Shown here: positions 24,936-33,470 of the stretch, piece by piece | Numbering within the stretch: position 1 is the first letter of the stretch | Layout: every line of letters begins with the position of its first letter | Assembly: GCA_001829185.1 (NCBI GenBank) | Contig: MIAR01000032.1 | Coordinates: 242,414-306,413, forward strand | Direction of reading: 5' to 3' | DNA: 64,000 nucleotides | From: Spirochaetes bacterium GWB1_60_80 | GTDB lineage: Bacteria > Spirochaetota > Spirochaetia > Treponematales > UBA12059 | The notes under the pieces: generated by a model | The model's database searches: none | Told to the model about the DNA's origin: nothing | Seen by the model: only the letters and a program-made list of their open reading frames with translations | Translations under genes and position numbers: made by a program

Positions 24936-25826
24936 ATGGACAAGAAACAGTACGCTACCGGGTTGATGAATGGATTGGGTGCTTTCCTGCTCTGGGGTTT
25001 GCTGCCGCTCTACTGGCGCTTGGTGGGTGCCATCGCGCCATACCAGATTTTTGCGCACCGGGTGGTCTGGTCGCTGCTTTTCGTGCTGATCCTGTTGCTA
25101 GCCAGAGGCGAGCTGCGCGAATTCGGCCGCTTGGTTCGACAGCCCAAGCTGTGGCTGCGCCTGCTAGGTCCGGCCGTCTTCATATCCATCAACTGGCTGA
25201 CCTATATCTGGGGCGTCAACTCCGGCTACGTCATCGAGTCCAGCCTCGGCTACTACATGAATCCCCTAGTGCTGACCTTGTTTGGCACGGTTTTCCTCAA
25301 GGAAAAGTTGACCAGGCTGCAAGCCGCCGGCATCGCCCTGTCGGCGGTGGGCGTAGCCATCAAGACGCTCAGCTACGGCCGCTTTCCCTGGGTGGCCATA
25401 GTGCTGGCAGTGACCTTTGCCGTCTACGGGCTGCTCAAGAAGCTGTCGCCGCTGAAATCGCTCAAGGGTCTGGGTTTCGAGACACTAATCATCAGCCTGC
25501 CGGCACTGGGCTATTTATTGTTCGCCGAGCTGGGTGGCAGTGGCATTGCCGGCAACCTGCCCTGGTATTACTGGCCGCTGATCATGGCCAGCGGCGTCGC
25601 CACTGCCGTGCCGCTGCTTTTGTTCGCCGAGGCGACTAGCCGACTGCCGCTGACGGTCATCGGCTTCCTGCAGTATCTGGCGCCGACCATTGCCTTGTTC
25701 CTTGGCATTTTCGTTTTTCAGGAGGACTTTGAGGCCGCCTCGCTCTTGGCTTTCGGCTTCGTCTGGACCGGCATCATCCTGTTCTCGGCGGCCCAGTACC
25801 GGCTTTTCCGGAAAGCCGCCGCCTGA
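24936..25826 (+). CDS. rarD: RarD-like EamA-family transporter
   Basis: Inner-membrane permease of the drug/metabolite transporter superfamily. The ATG at 24936 with AGGTG upstream gives 296 residues, the usual RarD length, beginning MDKKQYATGLMNGLGAFLLW. Ten membrane segments are visible, with RarD hallmarks PLYWRL, FAHRVVWSL-like (IFAHRVVWS) and NWLTYIWGVN. The substrate of RarD proteins is not settled (chloramphenicol sensitivity phenotype in Pseudomonas). A strong 13-bp stem follows the stop. Confidence 0.9.
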   Translation: MDKKQYATGLMNGLGAFLLWGLLPLYWRLVGAIAPYQIFAHRVVWSLLFVLILLLARGELREFGRLVRQPKLWLRLLGPAVFISINWLTYIWGVNSGYVIESSLGYYMNPLVLTLFGTVFLKEKLTRLQAAGIALSAVGVAIKTLSYGRFPWVAIVLAVTFAVYGLLKKLSPLKSLKGLGFETLIISLPALGYLLFAELGGSGIAGNLPWYYWPLIMASGVATAVPLLLFAEATSRLPLTVIGFLQYLAPTIALFLGIFVFQEDFEAASLLAFGFVWTGIILFSAAQYRLFRKAAA

Positions 25827-25832
25827 TGCAGA

Positions 25833-25865
25833 CGCCAAAAGGCCACTAGCGCTGGCCTTTTGGCG
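25833..25865 (+). terminator. Strong stem-loop after rarD
   Basis: CGCCAAAAGGCCA (25833-25845) and TGGCCTTTTGGCG (25853-25865) form a perfect 13-bp stem with a 7-nt loop, 6 bp after the rarD stop. It lacks a trailing T-run, but its strength and place suggest a terminator or mRNA 3' end. Confidence 0.6.
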
Positions 25866-25954
25866 ACAATTAAACTATGCTTGATTACGCGGCCGGCTGG
25901 CTGCCACCCCGTCTCCGGGGTGGCGGTAGTAGCGGTGGTGCGGGAGGTGCTGTT

Positions 25955-27694
25955 GTGAAAAAAATACTCGTTTTACTGGTATTCGGCATCATGGTAGCCG
26001 GGACCTTGCTAGCCCAAGCCCGGACTGAAAACTTCCGTCAGGAAGGAATGAACTACATCGCCACCGCCAGTGGCCGGGGAGGCACCGAGGCCGAGGCTCA
26101 GAACGCCGCCCGCAGTAGCGCCATCCACGTCCTGGTGGTCTCCTTGAACAAGGACCGCCTGTTTGAGCAGCTGCTGTACCAGAATCCGCCTATCAACCTG
26201 GCTTTTGTCACCCTGGCTAGCCGCCTGTCGGGCGACCAATGGCTGGTTGAAGTCAGCCTGACTATCGACGACGAATCAATTCGCATCATGTACAACACCA
26301 GCTATCAGACCTCGGTTTTGACCGTGCTGGACGAGGTGGAAAGTCTGTTTTCCGAGGCTGAGGCCCTGGCTGACCAGGCCAAGACCGCCGAAGTGGAAAC
26401 CGACCTGGGCACGGCCATCACCCTGTACTGGCAGGCGGCCGAAGCCGGCGCCTCGGCCTTGCGCCTGCTGGAGCCTATCGAGGACGCCAGCCTGATGTCC
26501 AGCTCCGGGCTGCGCCGCGCCTCCGACCTGCGCGTTTTGCTGGCCGCCAGCCAAACCGCCGCCCTGGCCGGGTACAACCGCATCATGAGCGCCGAGAGCA
26601 ACCTGGCGCGTGATGAAGCCGTTTCTACCGCCATCGGTTTGTTGGACGATATCGAGACGCATTCGCGCCAGTTGGAGGGCTGGCTGTCCGACCGGGCCGA
26701 CCAATTGAACCGGGTCGAGAATCAGACACCCTCCAGCCTGACCGCCCTGCGCAACGAGCTGGATCTCAAGCTGGCCATGCTCCAGGACGACCTGCTCAGC
26801 CTGCAGCGTATTGGCAGCGCCATACCGCGCGCCTTGACGCTGGAGACGGCCCGCGCCGATATCGCCCGCCGCACCGTGGAGCGCCAACTACGCTTCCTGC
26901 GTACCTCCCGCTTGGCGGTGCAACGAGAACTGACCGATCCGGCCGTCGCCCGGGCCGAGCGGTCCCAGTTCATCAAAGGATTGCTCTTGCGCCAACCCAG
27001 CCGGGTAGCCGCGCTTCGCCTCTACAGCCCCATCGGCATAAATCCCGGAGCCACGACCTTCGGCCTTACCAATACCCATACCTTTGACGTCGACCTGACC
27101 AGCGAGCTACGCATCGGCCAACCGCGCGGCGCCTGGATGCGCAACAGCCTGTCCCTGGACGAAGGCCTCCTGACAATCGACCTGGCCGATTACATCAAGA
27201 GCACCAGCCTGACGCAAAGCTTTAGTCTCGGCTACGCCGGCGCCATGCTCTGGTCGGTCGGCATCGATTGGGACTGGCTGCGCTTCGTCAATGGCGACCC
27301 GGTCACCAAGCGGGTTGCGCCGCGCTTCAGCCTGGGCGGCCTGGATATGGACAGTGGTCGGGTACTGTGGCTGGCCAGCCTGTCCTGGGAGTTGCCCTAC
27401 GCCGACACCGGCGACTTTGCCCTCATCAATTACCTTAATTTCGGCCTGGATGGCAGCCTGCGCTTCGGCAACTTTGCCGAGTTTGGCCTCAACTTGGCCT
27501 TGCGCAGCCGTCAGGATGAATTCGACAACTATTACGACAGCTTCCGCTATGCGCTGAGCCTTGGTTTCCGCCTGCCGCCGCCCTTCCTGTGGGGCCTGGA
27601 GTTTACTGGCCACCTGGCCCGGCCTACTGTATCTGGCGTTGCCGACCCGCTGTCCAGCCATTTCTTCCGGATTTTCCTGGAATACACCTTATAG
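25955..27694 (+). CDS. Secreted envelope protein with LPP20-like N-terminal domain
   Basis: The GTG at 25955 with GGGAGG upstream gives 579 residues starting with a signal peptide (VKKILVLLVFGIMVAGTLLAQA). Residues about 25-110 resemble the LPP20/flagellar-assembly-T-like domain (AEAQNAARSSAIHVLV ... GDQWLVEVSLTID). An alpha-helical region (about 120-330) follows, and the C-terminal part is rich in alternating hydrophobic/aromatic strands ending in an aromatic-Thr-Leu terminus, as in an outer-membrane beta barrel. Function unknown. A small membrane-protein gene follows after 21 bp. Confidence 0.72.
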   Translation: MKKILVLLVFGIMVAGTLLAQARTENFRQEGMNYIATASGRGGTEAEAQNAARSSAIHVLVVSLNKDRLFEQLLYQNPPINLAFVTLASRLSGDQWLVEVSLTIDDESIRIMYNTSYQTSVLTVLDEVESLFSEAEALADQAKTAEVETDLGTAITLYWQAAEAGASALRLLEPIEDASLMSSSGLRRASDLRVLLAASQTAALAGYNRIMSAESNLARDEAVSTAIGLLDDIETHSRQLEGWLSDRADQLNRVENQTPSSLTALRNELDLKLAMLQDDLLSLQRIGSAIPRALTLETARADIARRTVERQLRFLRTSRLAVQRELTDPAVARAERSQFIKGLLLRQPSRVAALRLYSPIGINPGATTFGLTNTHTFDVDLTSELRIGQPRGAWMRNSLSLDEGLLTIDLADYIKSTSLTQSFSLGYAGAMLWSVGIDWDWLRFVNGDPVTKRVAPRFSLGGLDMDSGRVLWLASLSWELPYADTGDFALINYLNFGLDGSLRFGNFAEFGLNLALRSRQDEFDNYYDSFRYALSLGFRLPPPFLWGLEFTGHLARPTVSGVADPLSSHFFRIFLEYTL

Positions 27695-27715
27695 CCATTG
27701 CAAGGAGCGTTTAGC

Positions 27716-28153
27716 ATGACCCGAGGTGCAAGAAGTTTTCTATACTGGATGCCGCGCCTGCTGGGAATTGGCTTGACGGTCTTTGTCGGCTTGTTTGCCC
27801 TCGACGTTTTTGACCTGCCAGGCCGCTGGTGGCAGGCTATTCTGGCTCTCTTGGTGCACCTGCTCCCGGTATATGTATTGGTGATTATTCTGGTCATCGC
27901 CTGGCGGCGGCCGTGGGTAGGCGCCATTTTCTTTAGCCTGTTCGCGGTGGTGTATCTAGTCGCTACCGGTGGCCAGCAGCACTGGACGGCCTACCTGCTA
28001 CTCTGTGGGCCGCTGCTGTTGGATGGCCTCTTGTTCCTGGGCGATTGGTTGGCGGGGCGGAAACAAGTCGGCGGCTCGGCCCGGTCGGTTAACGTAACCC
28101 GACCGGCCGGCAAAAAAGGCCGCCTGCACCTGCCGCCGCGCCGCCGCCGCTGA
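27716..28153 (+). CDS. Small integral membrane protein, unknown function
   Basis: The ATG at 27716, with AAGGAG upstream, gives 145 residues. Four hydrophobic segments span about residues 10-115 and the C-terminus is strongly basic (KKGRLHLPPRRRR). I do not recognise a motif with a known role. It is probably co-transcribed with the preceding secreted protein and converges on rocD, 14 bp away. Confidence 0.7.
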   Translation: MTRGARSFLYWMPRLLGIGLTVFVGLFALDVFDLPGRWWQAILALLVHLLPVYVLVIILVIAWRRPWVGAIFFSLFAVVYLVATGGQQHWTAYLLLCGPLLLDGLLFLGDWLAGRKQVGGSARSVNVTRPAGKKGRLHLPPRRRR

Positions 28154-28167
28154 AGGCGACCGCCTGG

Positions 28168-29367
28168 TCAGTACTTGACCAGGACGCCCTTGATGATGGC
28201 AATGGCTTCGCGCAGCTCGGCTTCGGTAATCACCAGCGGTGGCGCAAAGCGGATGATGTTGCCATGGGTCTGCTTGGCCAAGAGGCCGGCGTCGCGCAGC
28301 GCTAGGCAGACGTCCCAGGCCTGGAAGCCGTCCTTGAACAGCACGGCGTTGAGCAGTCCCTTGCCGCGCACCTTAACCATGTTTTTACAGACGGCGCCGG
28401 CTAGCTCGGCCCGGAAAATCTGGCCCATCGCCTCGGCGTGTTCGTCCAGTTTCTCGTCGACTAAAACATCGAGGGCGGCCATGGCCACGGCGCTGGCCAG
28501 CGGGTTACCGCCGAAGGTGGAGCCGTGCGTGCCGGGGGTAAAGACCTGCATGACGGCGTGGTCGGCCACGATGGCCGAGACCGGGAAAACGCCGCCGCCC
28601 AGGGCCTTGCCCAGGCACATGATGTCCGGGCGGGCGTCCTCGTGCATCCAGGCGAAGCGCTTGCCGGTGCGGCAGAAGCCGGTTTGGACTTCGTCGCAGA
28701 TGAACAGCACCTGATGCTTGGTGCACAGCGCGCGCACCGCCGCCAGGTAGCCTTCGTAGGGCACGCAGACGCCGGCCTCGCCCTGGATGGGCTCCAGAAT
28801 GACGGCCACCGTATTGGCGTTGATAGCCGCGGCCATAGCGTCGATGTCCTCGTAGGGTACGCGCACAAAGCCGGGCACGTAGGGGCCATAGTTGACCGTT
28901 GAATCCGGGTCGTTCGACATGGTGATGGCCGCCAGAGTGCGGCCATGGAAATTTTCCTTAACGCAGACTATCTCCTGGTTGCCATTGTCGACGCCTTTAA
29001 CCTCGACACCCCAGCGGCGGGCGGCCTTGATAGCCGTCTCGACGGCTTCGGCGCCGGTATTCATGGGCAGGGCATGCTCGTAGCCGGTGTACTCGCAGAG
29101 CTTTTGGAGGTACTGGCCCATCTTGTCGTTGTGGAAGGCGCGGCTGGTGAGGGTGCAGACACTGGCTTGGTCGACCAGGGCCTTGATGATACGCGGATGA
29201 CGGTGCCCCTGATTGACGGCCGAGTAGGCGGACAGGAAATCGAAATAGCTTTTGCCCTCCGGATCCTTGACCCGGACGCCTTCGGCCCACGAAATAACCA
29301 CGGGCAGCGGATGGTAATTATGGGCGCCGTACTTCTCATCCAGTTCGATATAGTCTTTGCTGTTCAT
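28168..29367 (-). CDS. rocD: Ornithine--oxo-acid aminotransferase
   Basis: PLP enzyme that converts ornithine and 2-oxoglutarate to glutamate semialdehyde and glutamate, linking arginine breakdown and proline synthesis. I use the ATG at 29367 (399 residues) because AGGAG precedes it. Class-III aminotransferase hallmarks are the NTGAEAVETAIKAARRW motif, the cofactor Asp in FICDEVQTGFCRTG, the Schiff-base lysine in LGKALGGG (near residue 250) and GTHGSTFGGNPL. The N-terminus (YGAHNYHPLPVVI) is typical of ornithine aminotransferases. A palindrome at 29482-29495 upstream may bind an arginine repressor. Confidence 0.92.
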   Translation of the reverse strand: MNSKDYIELDEKYGAHNYHPLPVVISWAEGVRVKDPEGKSYFDFLSAYSAVNQGHRHPRIIKALVDQASVCTLTSRAFHNDKMGQYLQKLCEYTGYEHALPMNTGAEAVETAIKAARRWGVEVKGVDNGNQEIVCVKENFHGRTLAAITMSNDPDSTVNYGPYVPGFVRVPYEDIDAMAAAINANTVAVILEPIQGEAGVCVPYEGYLAAVRALCTKHQVLFICDEVQTGFCRTGKRFAWMHEDARPDIMCLGKALGGGVFPVSAIVADHAVMQVFTPGTHGSTFGGNPLASAVAMAALDVLVDEKLDEHAEAMGQIFRAELAGAVCKNMVKVRGKGLLNAVLFKDGFQAWDVCLALRDAGLLAKQTHGNIIRFAPPLVITEAELREAIAIIKGVLVKY

Positions 29368-29481
29368 GGGGGCTCCTTGCATAGCGTGCTGGAAGAACCG
29401 CCCAGTGGGCTACCCAGCCTTCCAAACAACTGTAACAGATGAGGAGCCGGAACGCAATCTTTATTGTTATGCGCCCTTTAC

Positions 29482-29495
29482 TGCATATTTATGCA
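29482..29495 (-). promoter_or_regulatory. ArgR-box-like palindrome upstream of rocD
   Basis: TGCATATTTATGCA: TGCATA and TATGCA arms around TT, similar in form and AT-rich centre to arginine boxes. Other GCAT words cluster within the next 90 bp. It lies 115 bp upstream of the rocD start. The match is by form only. Confidence 0.35.
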
Positions 29496-29543
29496 TTGAG
29501 GCTAGCAAAACCGCATAGCCGACGCATTATAACGCATACCCAA

Positions 29544-29570
29544 GCCTCTGGTCGCATATTCACCAGAGGC
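29544..29570. other. Stem-loop between rocD and the copper chaperone gene
   Basis: GCCTCTGGT (29544-29552) and ACCAGAGGC (29562-29570) make a perfect 9-bp stem with a 9-nt loop. It lies 36 bp after the stop of the minus-strand chaperone gene and could end that transcript, though no T-run follows. The rest of the 29368-29605 gap holds only the GCAT-rich words. Confidence 0.4.
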
Positions 29571-29605
29571 GCTATGTAAAACTCACCTGATATTTCAATA
29601 GCGCA

Positions 29606-29821
29606 TCAGTTGAGGGTGGCTTGGAAGCCCAGCTTGTCGACCGCGGTTACGATGTCGGCCGCCTGCAGGCTGGCGTCGTCGAACTCGACGCTCAGGCACT
29701 CGCCGGCCAGATCGGCGCTGGCCTTGCTGACGCCCGGCAGTTTGGTGGCGGCGGCCTCGGTGCGGCGGACGCAGCCGGCGCAGTGCATGCCCTTTACGGT
29801 AATAATTCTGGTTGTTATCAT
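29606..29821 (-). CDS. Small heavy-metal-associated (HMA) domain protein, CopZ-like copper chaperone
   Basis: Binds Cu(I) through the GMHCAGC motif (CxxC at about residues 14-17) and hands it to a partner. The ATG at 29821 gives 71 residues, one complete HMA domain; the longer reading from 29869 would start in the promoter. A CsoR-like palindrome abuts the start codon, so copper induction is likely. No copper ATPase or CsoR gene is in this window, which makes it an isolated copZ. Confidence 0.85.
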   Translation of the reverse strand: MITTRIITVKGMHCAGCVRRTEAAATKLPGVSKASADLAGECLSVEFDDASLQAADIVTAVDKLGFQATLN

Positions 29822-29822
29822 G

Positions 29823-29839
29823 ATACCCCCTAGGGGTAT
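29823..29839 (-). promoter_or_regulatory. CsoR-type copper operator
   Basis: ATACCCC-CTA-GGGGTAT is a perfect 7-bp inverted repeat matching the G/C-tract palindromes bound by CsoR-family repressors. It begins one base upstream of the chaperone ATG, and on the coding strand its GGGGG may also serve as the ribosome site. Confidence 0.7.
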
Positions 29840-29869
29840 AATATACTGGTGACCAGGCTGTCCGGTCAA
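29840..29869 (-). promoter_or_regulatory. Predicted promoter of the copper chaperone gene
   Basis: On the minus strand TTGACC (29869-29864), an 18-bp spacer and TATATT (29845-29840). The CsoR-like operator follows immediately and would cover the transcription start. Confidence 0.55.
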
Positions 29870-29938
29870 GGCTCCTGCCGCCGCTCAGGTGTATTGGCCC
29901 TAGCAGCCTAAGCGGCGGTAGTCACAGGTGGTTTCGCG

Positions 29939-30427
29939 CTATTCGTGCTTTTTAGCCTTGAGGGTGGGCAGCCCCATCGAGCGGAGCTGGGCGCCGTGGA
30001 AGGCGTCGTGGGTCGTCAGCCAGACAATAATCTCCAGCCAGGGCGCCTTCCAGGTGGGCATCGGTTGGGCCAATTGTTCGGGTGACAAGGCGCGCAGGGT
30101 GGCCAGGCAGCGGGCGTGGATGAGGCTGTAGAGGTTCTTGTCGCGCTCCCAGGCGGCGCTGGTGACATCCGTTGGGGCGGGGAACTGCTTGTCGGCGTCG
30201 TACGGCCATTCGGGCAAGGTTTGACCAAGATCGGTCAGCATGATGAGCTTGCAGGTGGCGCAGTGATTGGCGATTTCCCAGGCCGAATAGCCTTCCCAGG
30301 TGGCTCGGCTGGCGGCTTCAGTCGGGCTGAGCTTGTCCAGCGTGGCCATAAACGACGGGCCATTCCAGGACTTGCCGTTGAATTCGCGGTCGATCAGATC
30401 AAAGACCGCTTCAGGTATAGTTTGCAT
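29939..30427 (-). CDS. DinB superfamily protein
   Basis: 162-residue four-helix protein. Candidate metal ligands are His in IANHCATCK (about residue 55) and two in LTTHDAFHGAQLRSMG (about 139-143), the usual DinB spacing. GGAGG lies 5 nt before the ATG. It is only loosely related to the other DinB-like protein at 21631-22152. Function unknown. Confidence 0.8.
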   Translation of the reverse strand: MQTIPEAVFDLIDREFNGKSWNGPSFMATLDKLSPTEAASRATWEGYSAWEIANHCATCKLIMLTDLGQTLPEWPYDADKQFPAPTDVTSAAWERDKNLYSLIHARCLATLRALSPEQLAQPMPTWKAPWLEIIVWLTTHDAFHGAQLRSMGLPTLKAKKHE

Positions 30428-30601
30428 CGTAACCTCCAGGAGTCGGGGTAGCCTGGATTGTAGACGATGCGGGCGGATTTGTCAAAACGCCAGTCACCGA
30501 TAAGCCAAAGTCCGCCACTGGACAAGCCGAACCGGATCGACCAGAATGATGGCGTACACTCGGCTAGTCACGGAACGGCAGCGCGGCGCGAAAGGATCAA
30601 G

Positions 30602-31420
30602 ATGAAGACATTGTTGGCGGTATTCTCGGGAACCGGCAGCGCCCTGTGGGCGGCTCGGCAATTGGCTGAAGGCTTGGGCGATTGCGACATTAAGCCGGTA
30701 ACGCAGTGCCGGCCAGACAGCCTGGGCGAGTATGAAGGACTGGGACTAGTCTTTCCAGTTCACATGTGGGGGCCGCCCACCCCGGTACGGCGCTTCGCCC
30801 GCCAGGCCATGGGTCTAGCCGGCAAGTTCGTCTTCGGCGTGGCCGTCCACGCTGGCCAGGTAGCCAATGCCTTAGGCCTGTTGGCCAAGGATCTACGAGC
30901 CGCTGGCGGCCGTCTGGCAGCCGGGTTCGACCTGGAGCAGGCGTCCAATTACCTACCCTGGGGCGAAGCCGCGCCAAGCGACCAGCAGGCCGTCCTCAAC
31001 GCCGCCGCCCGCGCCAAAATAGCCGTCATTGTGGCGGCTATTAAAGCACGCCACGCCTCGCCGTATGCGCGCGGGCCCCTTAAGCACCGACTTTTCCTGT
31101 CCGGTTTCATCAATGGCCTCACCCGGTCAGTGGTGCTGCGCATGGATCGGTCGTTTACCGTTTCCGACTACTGCACAGCCTGCGGCCTCTGCGCCAGGCT
31201 GTGTCCGGTGGCCAATATCGAGCTGGTGGCTGGCAAGCCGACCTGGCGGCAACACTGCACCCAATGCTATGCCTGCCTGCACTGGTGCCCGACGGCCGCC
31301 ATCGACTACGGCCCGAATACCGCCGGCCGGGCGCGCTATCATCACCTTGAAGTGAACCTAGCCGGCTACCTCAAGTTCGCCGAGTCTGGCCGCCCGGGAG
31401 TTATGGCACCAGGTAGCTGA
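30602..31420 (+). CDS. EFR1-type flavodoxin/ferredoxin fusion
   Basis: Electron carrier joining a flavodoxin-like domain (about residues 1-150, beginning AVFSGTGSALWAARQL) to a C-terminal 2[4Fe-4S] ferredoxin: CTACGLCARLCP and CTQCYACLHWCP near residues 192-230. The ATG at 30602 with AAAGGA upstream gives 272 residues; the upstream part of the frame is the intergenic region. The family is common in anaerobes. Its stop lies inside the end of the convergent repeat-protein gene (20-bp overlap). Confidence 0.9.
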   Translation: MKTLLAVFSGTGSALWAARQLAEGLGDCDIKPVTQCRPDSLGEYEGLGLVFPVHMWGPPTPVRRFARQAMGLAGKFVFGVAVHAGQVANALGLLAKDLRAAGGRLAAGFDLEQASNYLPWGEAAPSDQQAVLNAAARAKIAVIVAAIKARHASPYARGPLKHRLFLSGFINGLTRSVVLRMDRSFTVSDYCTACGLCARLCPVANIELVAGKPTWRQHCTQCYACLHWCPTAAIDYGPNTAGRARYHHLEVNLAGYLKFAESGRPGVMAPGS

Positions 31421-33233
31421 ATTCCCCGCGTGAGACCGCAATGGCCGGCCGCACGGCGCCATCGCCGGCCGCTTGGTCGACAGGGCCTAGCTTATACAGC
31501 CGAATCTCTACTTGGTGCTGGCCGGCCGTCAAGGCCGCAAACTCCGCCTGATAGACTTCCGACGATAGCCAAATCTGGACCTGTGTCCAGTCGGCCTCCG
31601 GGAGCGTCTCGTAAAAATAGCGCTTCACCAATTCGCCATTGATCCACAGCTCATGCCACAACTCGCCGGCCACCAGCGCGCCGAGCGCTACCGGGAAGTA
31701 AGCCCGGGCGTAGACCGGATCCGGTACACTGAATTCCGTCTGCAGCGTCACCGCTTGTTCATGGCGCAGTGGAATCGGCGACGACGCGAAAATCATCACC
31801 CCCCAAACCGTATCGGAGGTGGGCGCAGGGTCAGACCCCAGTGGCTCGGCGGCCGTTTCGGTCGCAGGGATAGACCCCAGTGGCTCTGTAGCGGTATCGG
31901 TCGCGGGGACAGACCCCAGTGGCTCGGCGGCGGTGTCTGTCGCGGGGACAGACCCCAGCGGCTCGGCAGTGGTTTCGGTCGCGGGGTCAGGTGACGGTGG
32001 CTCGGCAGCGGTCTCGGTCGCGGGGACAGACGCCAGTGGCTCGGCGGCCGTTTCGGTCGCGGGGACAGACCCCAGCGGCTCGGTAGCCGTTTCGGTCGCG
32101 GGGACAGACCCCAGCGGCTCGGTAGCCGTTTCGGTCGCAGGGACAGACCCCAGTGGCTCGGCGGCCGTTTCGGTCGCGGGGACAGACCCCAGTGGCTCGG
32201 CGGCGGCAGGGACAGACGCCAGCGGCTCGGCATCGGTCGCGGGGTCGGGTGCTAGTGGCTCGGCTGAAGCGGTGGTTTCGGTGGGTGTTTGGTCGCTTGG
32301 GGCGGTCAGTTGGGGCGTGCTGGTTTCGGCCTCGATCAGGCGGGCTTCTTCGAGCGGCGCGGCTTCGGTAGCCGTGGTAGTGCTGGTGGCGGGTTGGTCG
32401 ATAGAAAGGACCTTGGGCGGCTCGGCCGCGCCTGGTGCAGTTGGGCTGGCTAATTCGAGGTTGGCGTTGAGCGTCAGGTCTGAAGCGGGGGTGACGGCGC
32501 TGATCGATTCAACGGTTGGCGGTGTGTCGTCTGGCGGTGGCGTGGCCTCGGCCGGGCTGGGGCTTGTCGGTAGATTGGCTGCTACCGATTCGGTAATAGG
32601 TTCGGCTGGCGCTTCGGCCACCGGCTCGGCGACAAGTTCGGCTACCGGTGCAATGACCGTCTCGGTTACGGGTAGCGGATTTTGCGTCGCTTCGGGTGGC
32701 GCAGGGGTAGTGACCGGTGGGGTGGTTCTGTCCGGCGTGGCGGCAACAGCGGTTGGAGCTGTCTGGGCGGGTGCTGTCTGGGCTGACGTGCTAGGCGGCG
32801 CGGCGCTCGGTGGTGGCGACAAGGCGGCTGGCGCCGGGGCTGAGGTAACCCTGGCGCGGGTGGCTTCGGCCTGGCTGACGGTGGCTGCGGTGGACTCGCC
32901 CGGGGCCATGATCCAGGGCGTGGTCAAGCGGTGATAGACCAGGACTGGCTGGCGGCGCAGTTGGGCCAGGGCGATCTCGGCCTCGGCGCGCGTTGCAAAA
33001 ATCCGAGCCAGAAGGACGCGCACGAAGACAGTTTCGTCGACCTCGATGGCCTGAAAGGTGGTGGCGATGCCGTAATTCAGCAATTGGTCGGCCAGGGTTT
33101 TGGCGTTTCCGGTGACCGTGTAGGAAGCGATGCAGACCTGATAGCCTTGAGCGATGACGGGTGCCAGCACAAAAGCGCACAGCACCAGCAGTAGAATGAC
33201 TTTCAGGGTTTGGCAGTGACCAGCATAGTGCAT
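31401..33233 (-). CDS. Secreted SPOR-like protein with Pro/Ala/Thr-rich 13-residue repeats
   Basis: I use the ATG at 33233, which has AAAGGAA upstream and gives 610 residues starting with a signal peptide (LLLVLCAFVLAPVIAQG). Residues about 32-95 resemble a SPOR/peptidoglycan-binding domain (YQVCIASYTVTGNAK ... FATRAEAEIALAQL), here N-terminal instead of the usual C-terminal. A long Ala/Pro/Thr/Glu region (about 110-470) follows and includes about nine 13-residue repeats (SVPATETAAEPLG type). The last 130 residues form a compact beta-rich domain (VWGVMIFASSPIPL ... RGEFSYLVP). It is probably a periplasm-spanning or surface protein; function unknown. Confidence 0.75.
   Translation of the reverse strand: MHYAGHCQTLKVILLLVLCAFVLAPVIAQGYQVCIASYTVTGNAKTLADQLLNYGIATTFQAIEVDETVFVRVLLARIFATRAEAEIALAQLRRQPVLVYHRLTTPWIMAPGESTAATVSQAEATRARVTSAPAPAALSPPPSAAPPSTSAQTAPAQTAPTAVAATPDRTTPPVTTPAPPEATQNPLPVTETVIAPVAELVAEPVAEAPAEPITESVAANLPTSPSPAEATPPPDDTPPTVESISAVTPASDLTLNANLELASPTAPGAAEPPKVLSIDQPATSTTTATEAAPLEEARLIEAETSTPQLTAPSDQTPTETTASAEPLAPDPATDAEPLASVPAAAEPLGSVPATETAAEPLGSVPATETATEPLGSVPATETATEPLGSVPATETAAEPLASVPATETAAEPPSPDPATETTAEPLGSVPATDTAAEPLGSVPATDTATEPLGSIPATETAAEPLGSDPAPTSDTVWGVMIFASSPIPLRHEQAVTLQTEFSVPDPVYARAYFPVALGALVAGELWHELWINGELVKRYFYETLPEADWTQVQIWLSSEVYQAEFAALTAGQHQVEIRLYKLGPVDQAAGDGAVRPAIAVSRGEFSYLVP
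31836..32225. repeat. 39-bp in-frame tandem repeats
   Basis: About nine full 39-bp units plus a shortened one inside the SPOR-like gene. They are near identical at DNA level (CCCCAGTGGCTCGGC... in + orientation) and encode SVPATETAAEPLG variants, the divergent unit reading PDPATETTAEPLG. A length of 39 bp keeps frame, so copy-number changes would only alter linker length. Confidence 0.9.
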
Positions 33234-33470
33234 CGCGGTTCCTTTCAACGTCGACTCGAGCGATTTTTCACTCTTTCTTCCATTGTTTATCGACCAAAAA
33301 GGTGGCTCGCCCAAGCAAAAGGCATGTTTAGGTTGGCAGCTACCCTCACCCAGCAGACGGCTAAGAGCTTTTCTGCGGGTTTTTATCACGGTTGTTTGCT
33401 TGGGGGCGGGGAAGCTGGCTTTTCTGGTAGACAAAAGGTAATGAATAGTGTTACTTTATGACTACCGATT

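Noticed and set aside
31836..32225. CRISPR array
   Set aside because: The 39-bp units are contiguous with no unique spacers and lie in frame inside a coding region.
31819..32934. 371-codon plus-strand frame rich in VSVAGTDPSGSA repeats
   Set aside because: It is the reverse reading of the 39-bp repeats in the SPOR-like gene and has neither a signal peptide nor a ribosome site.
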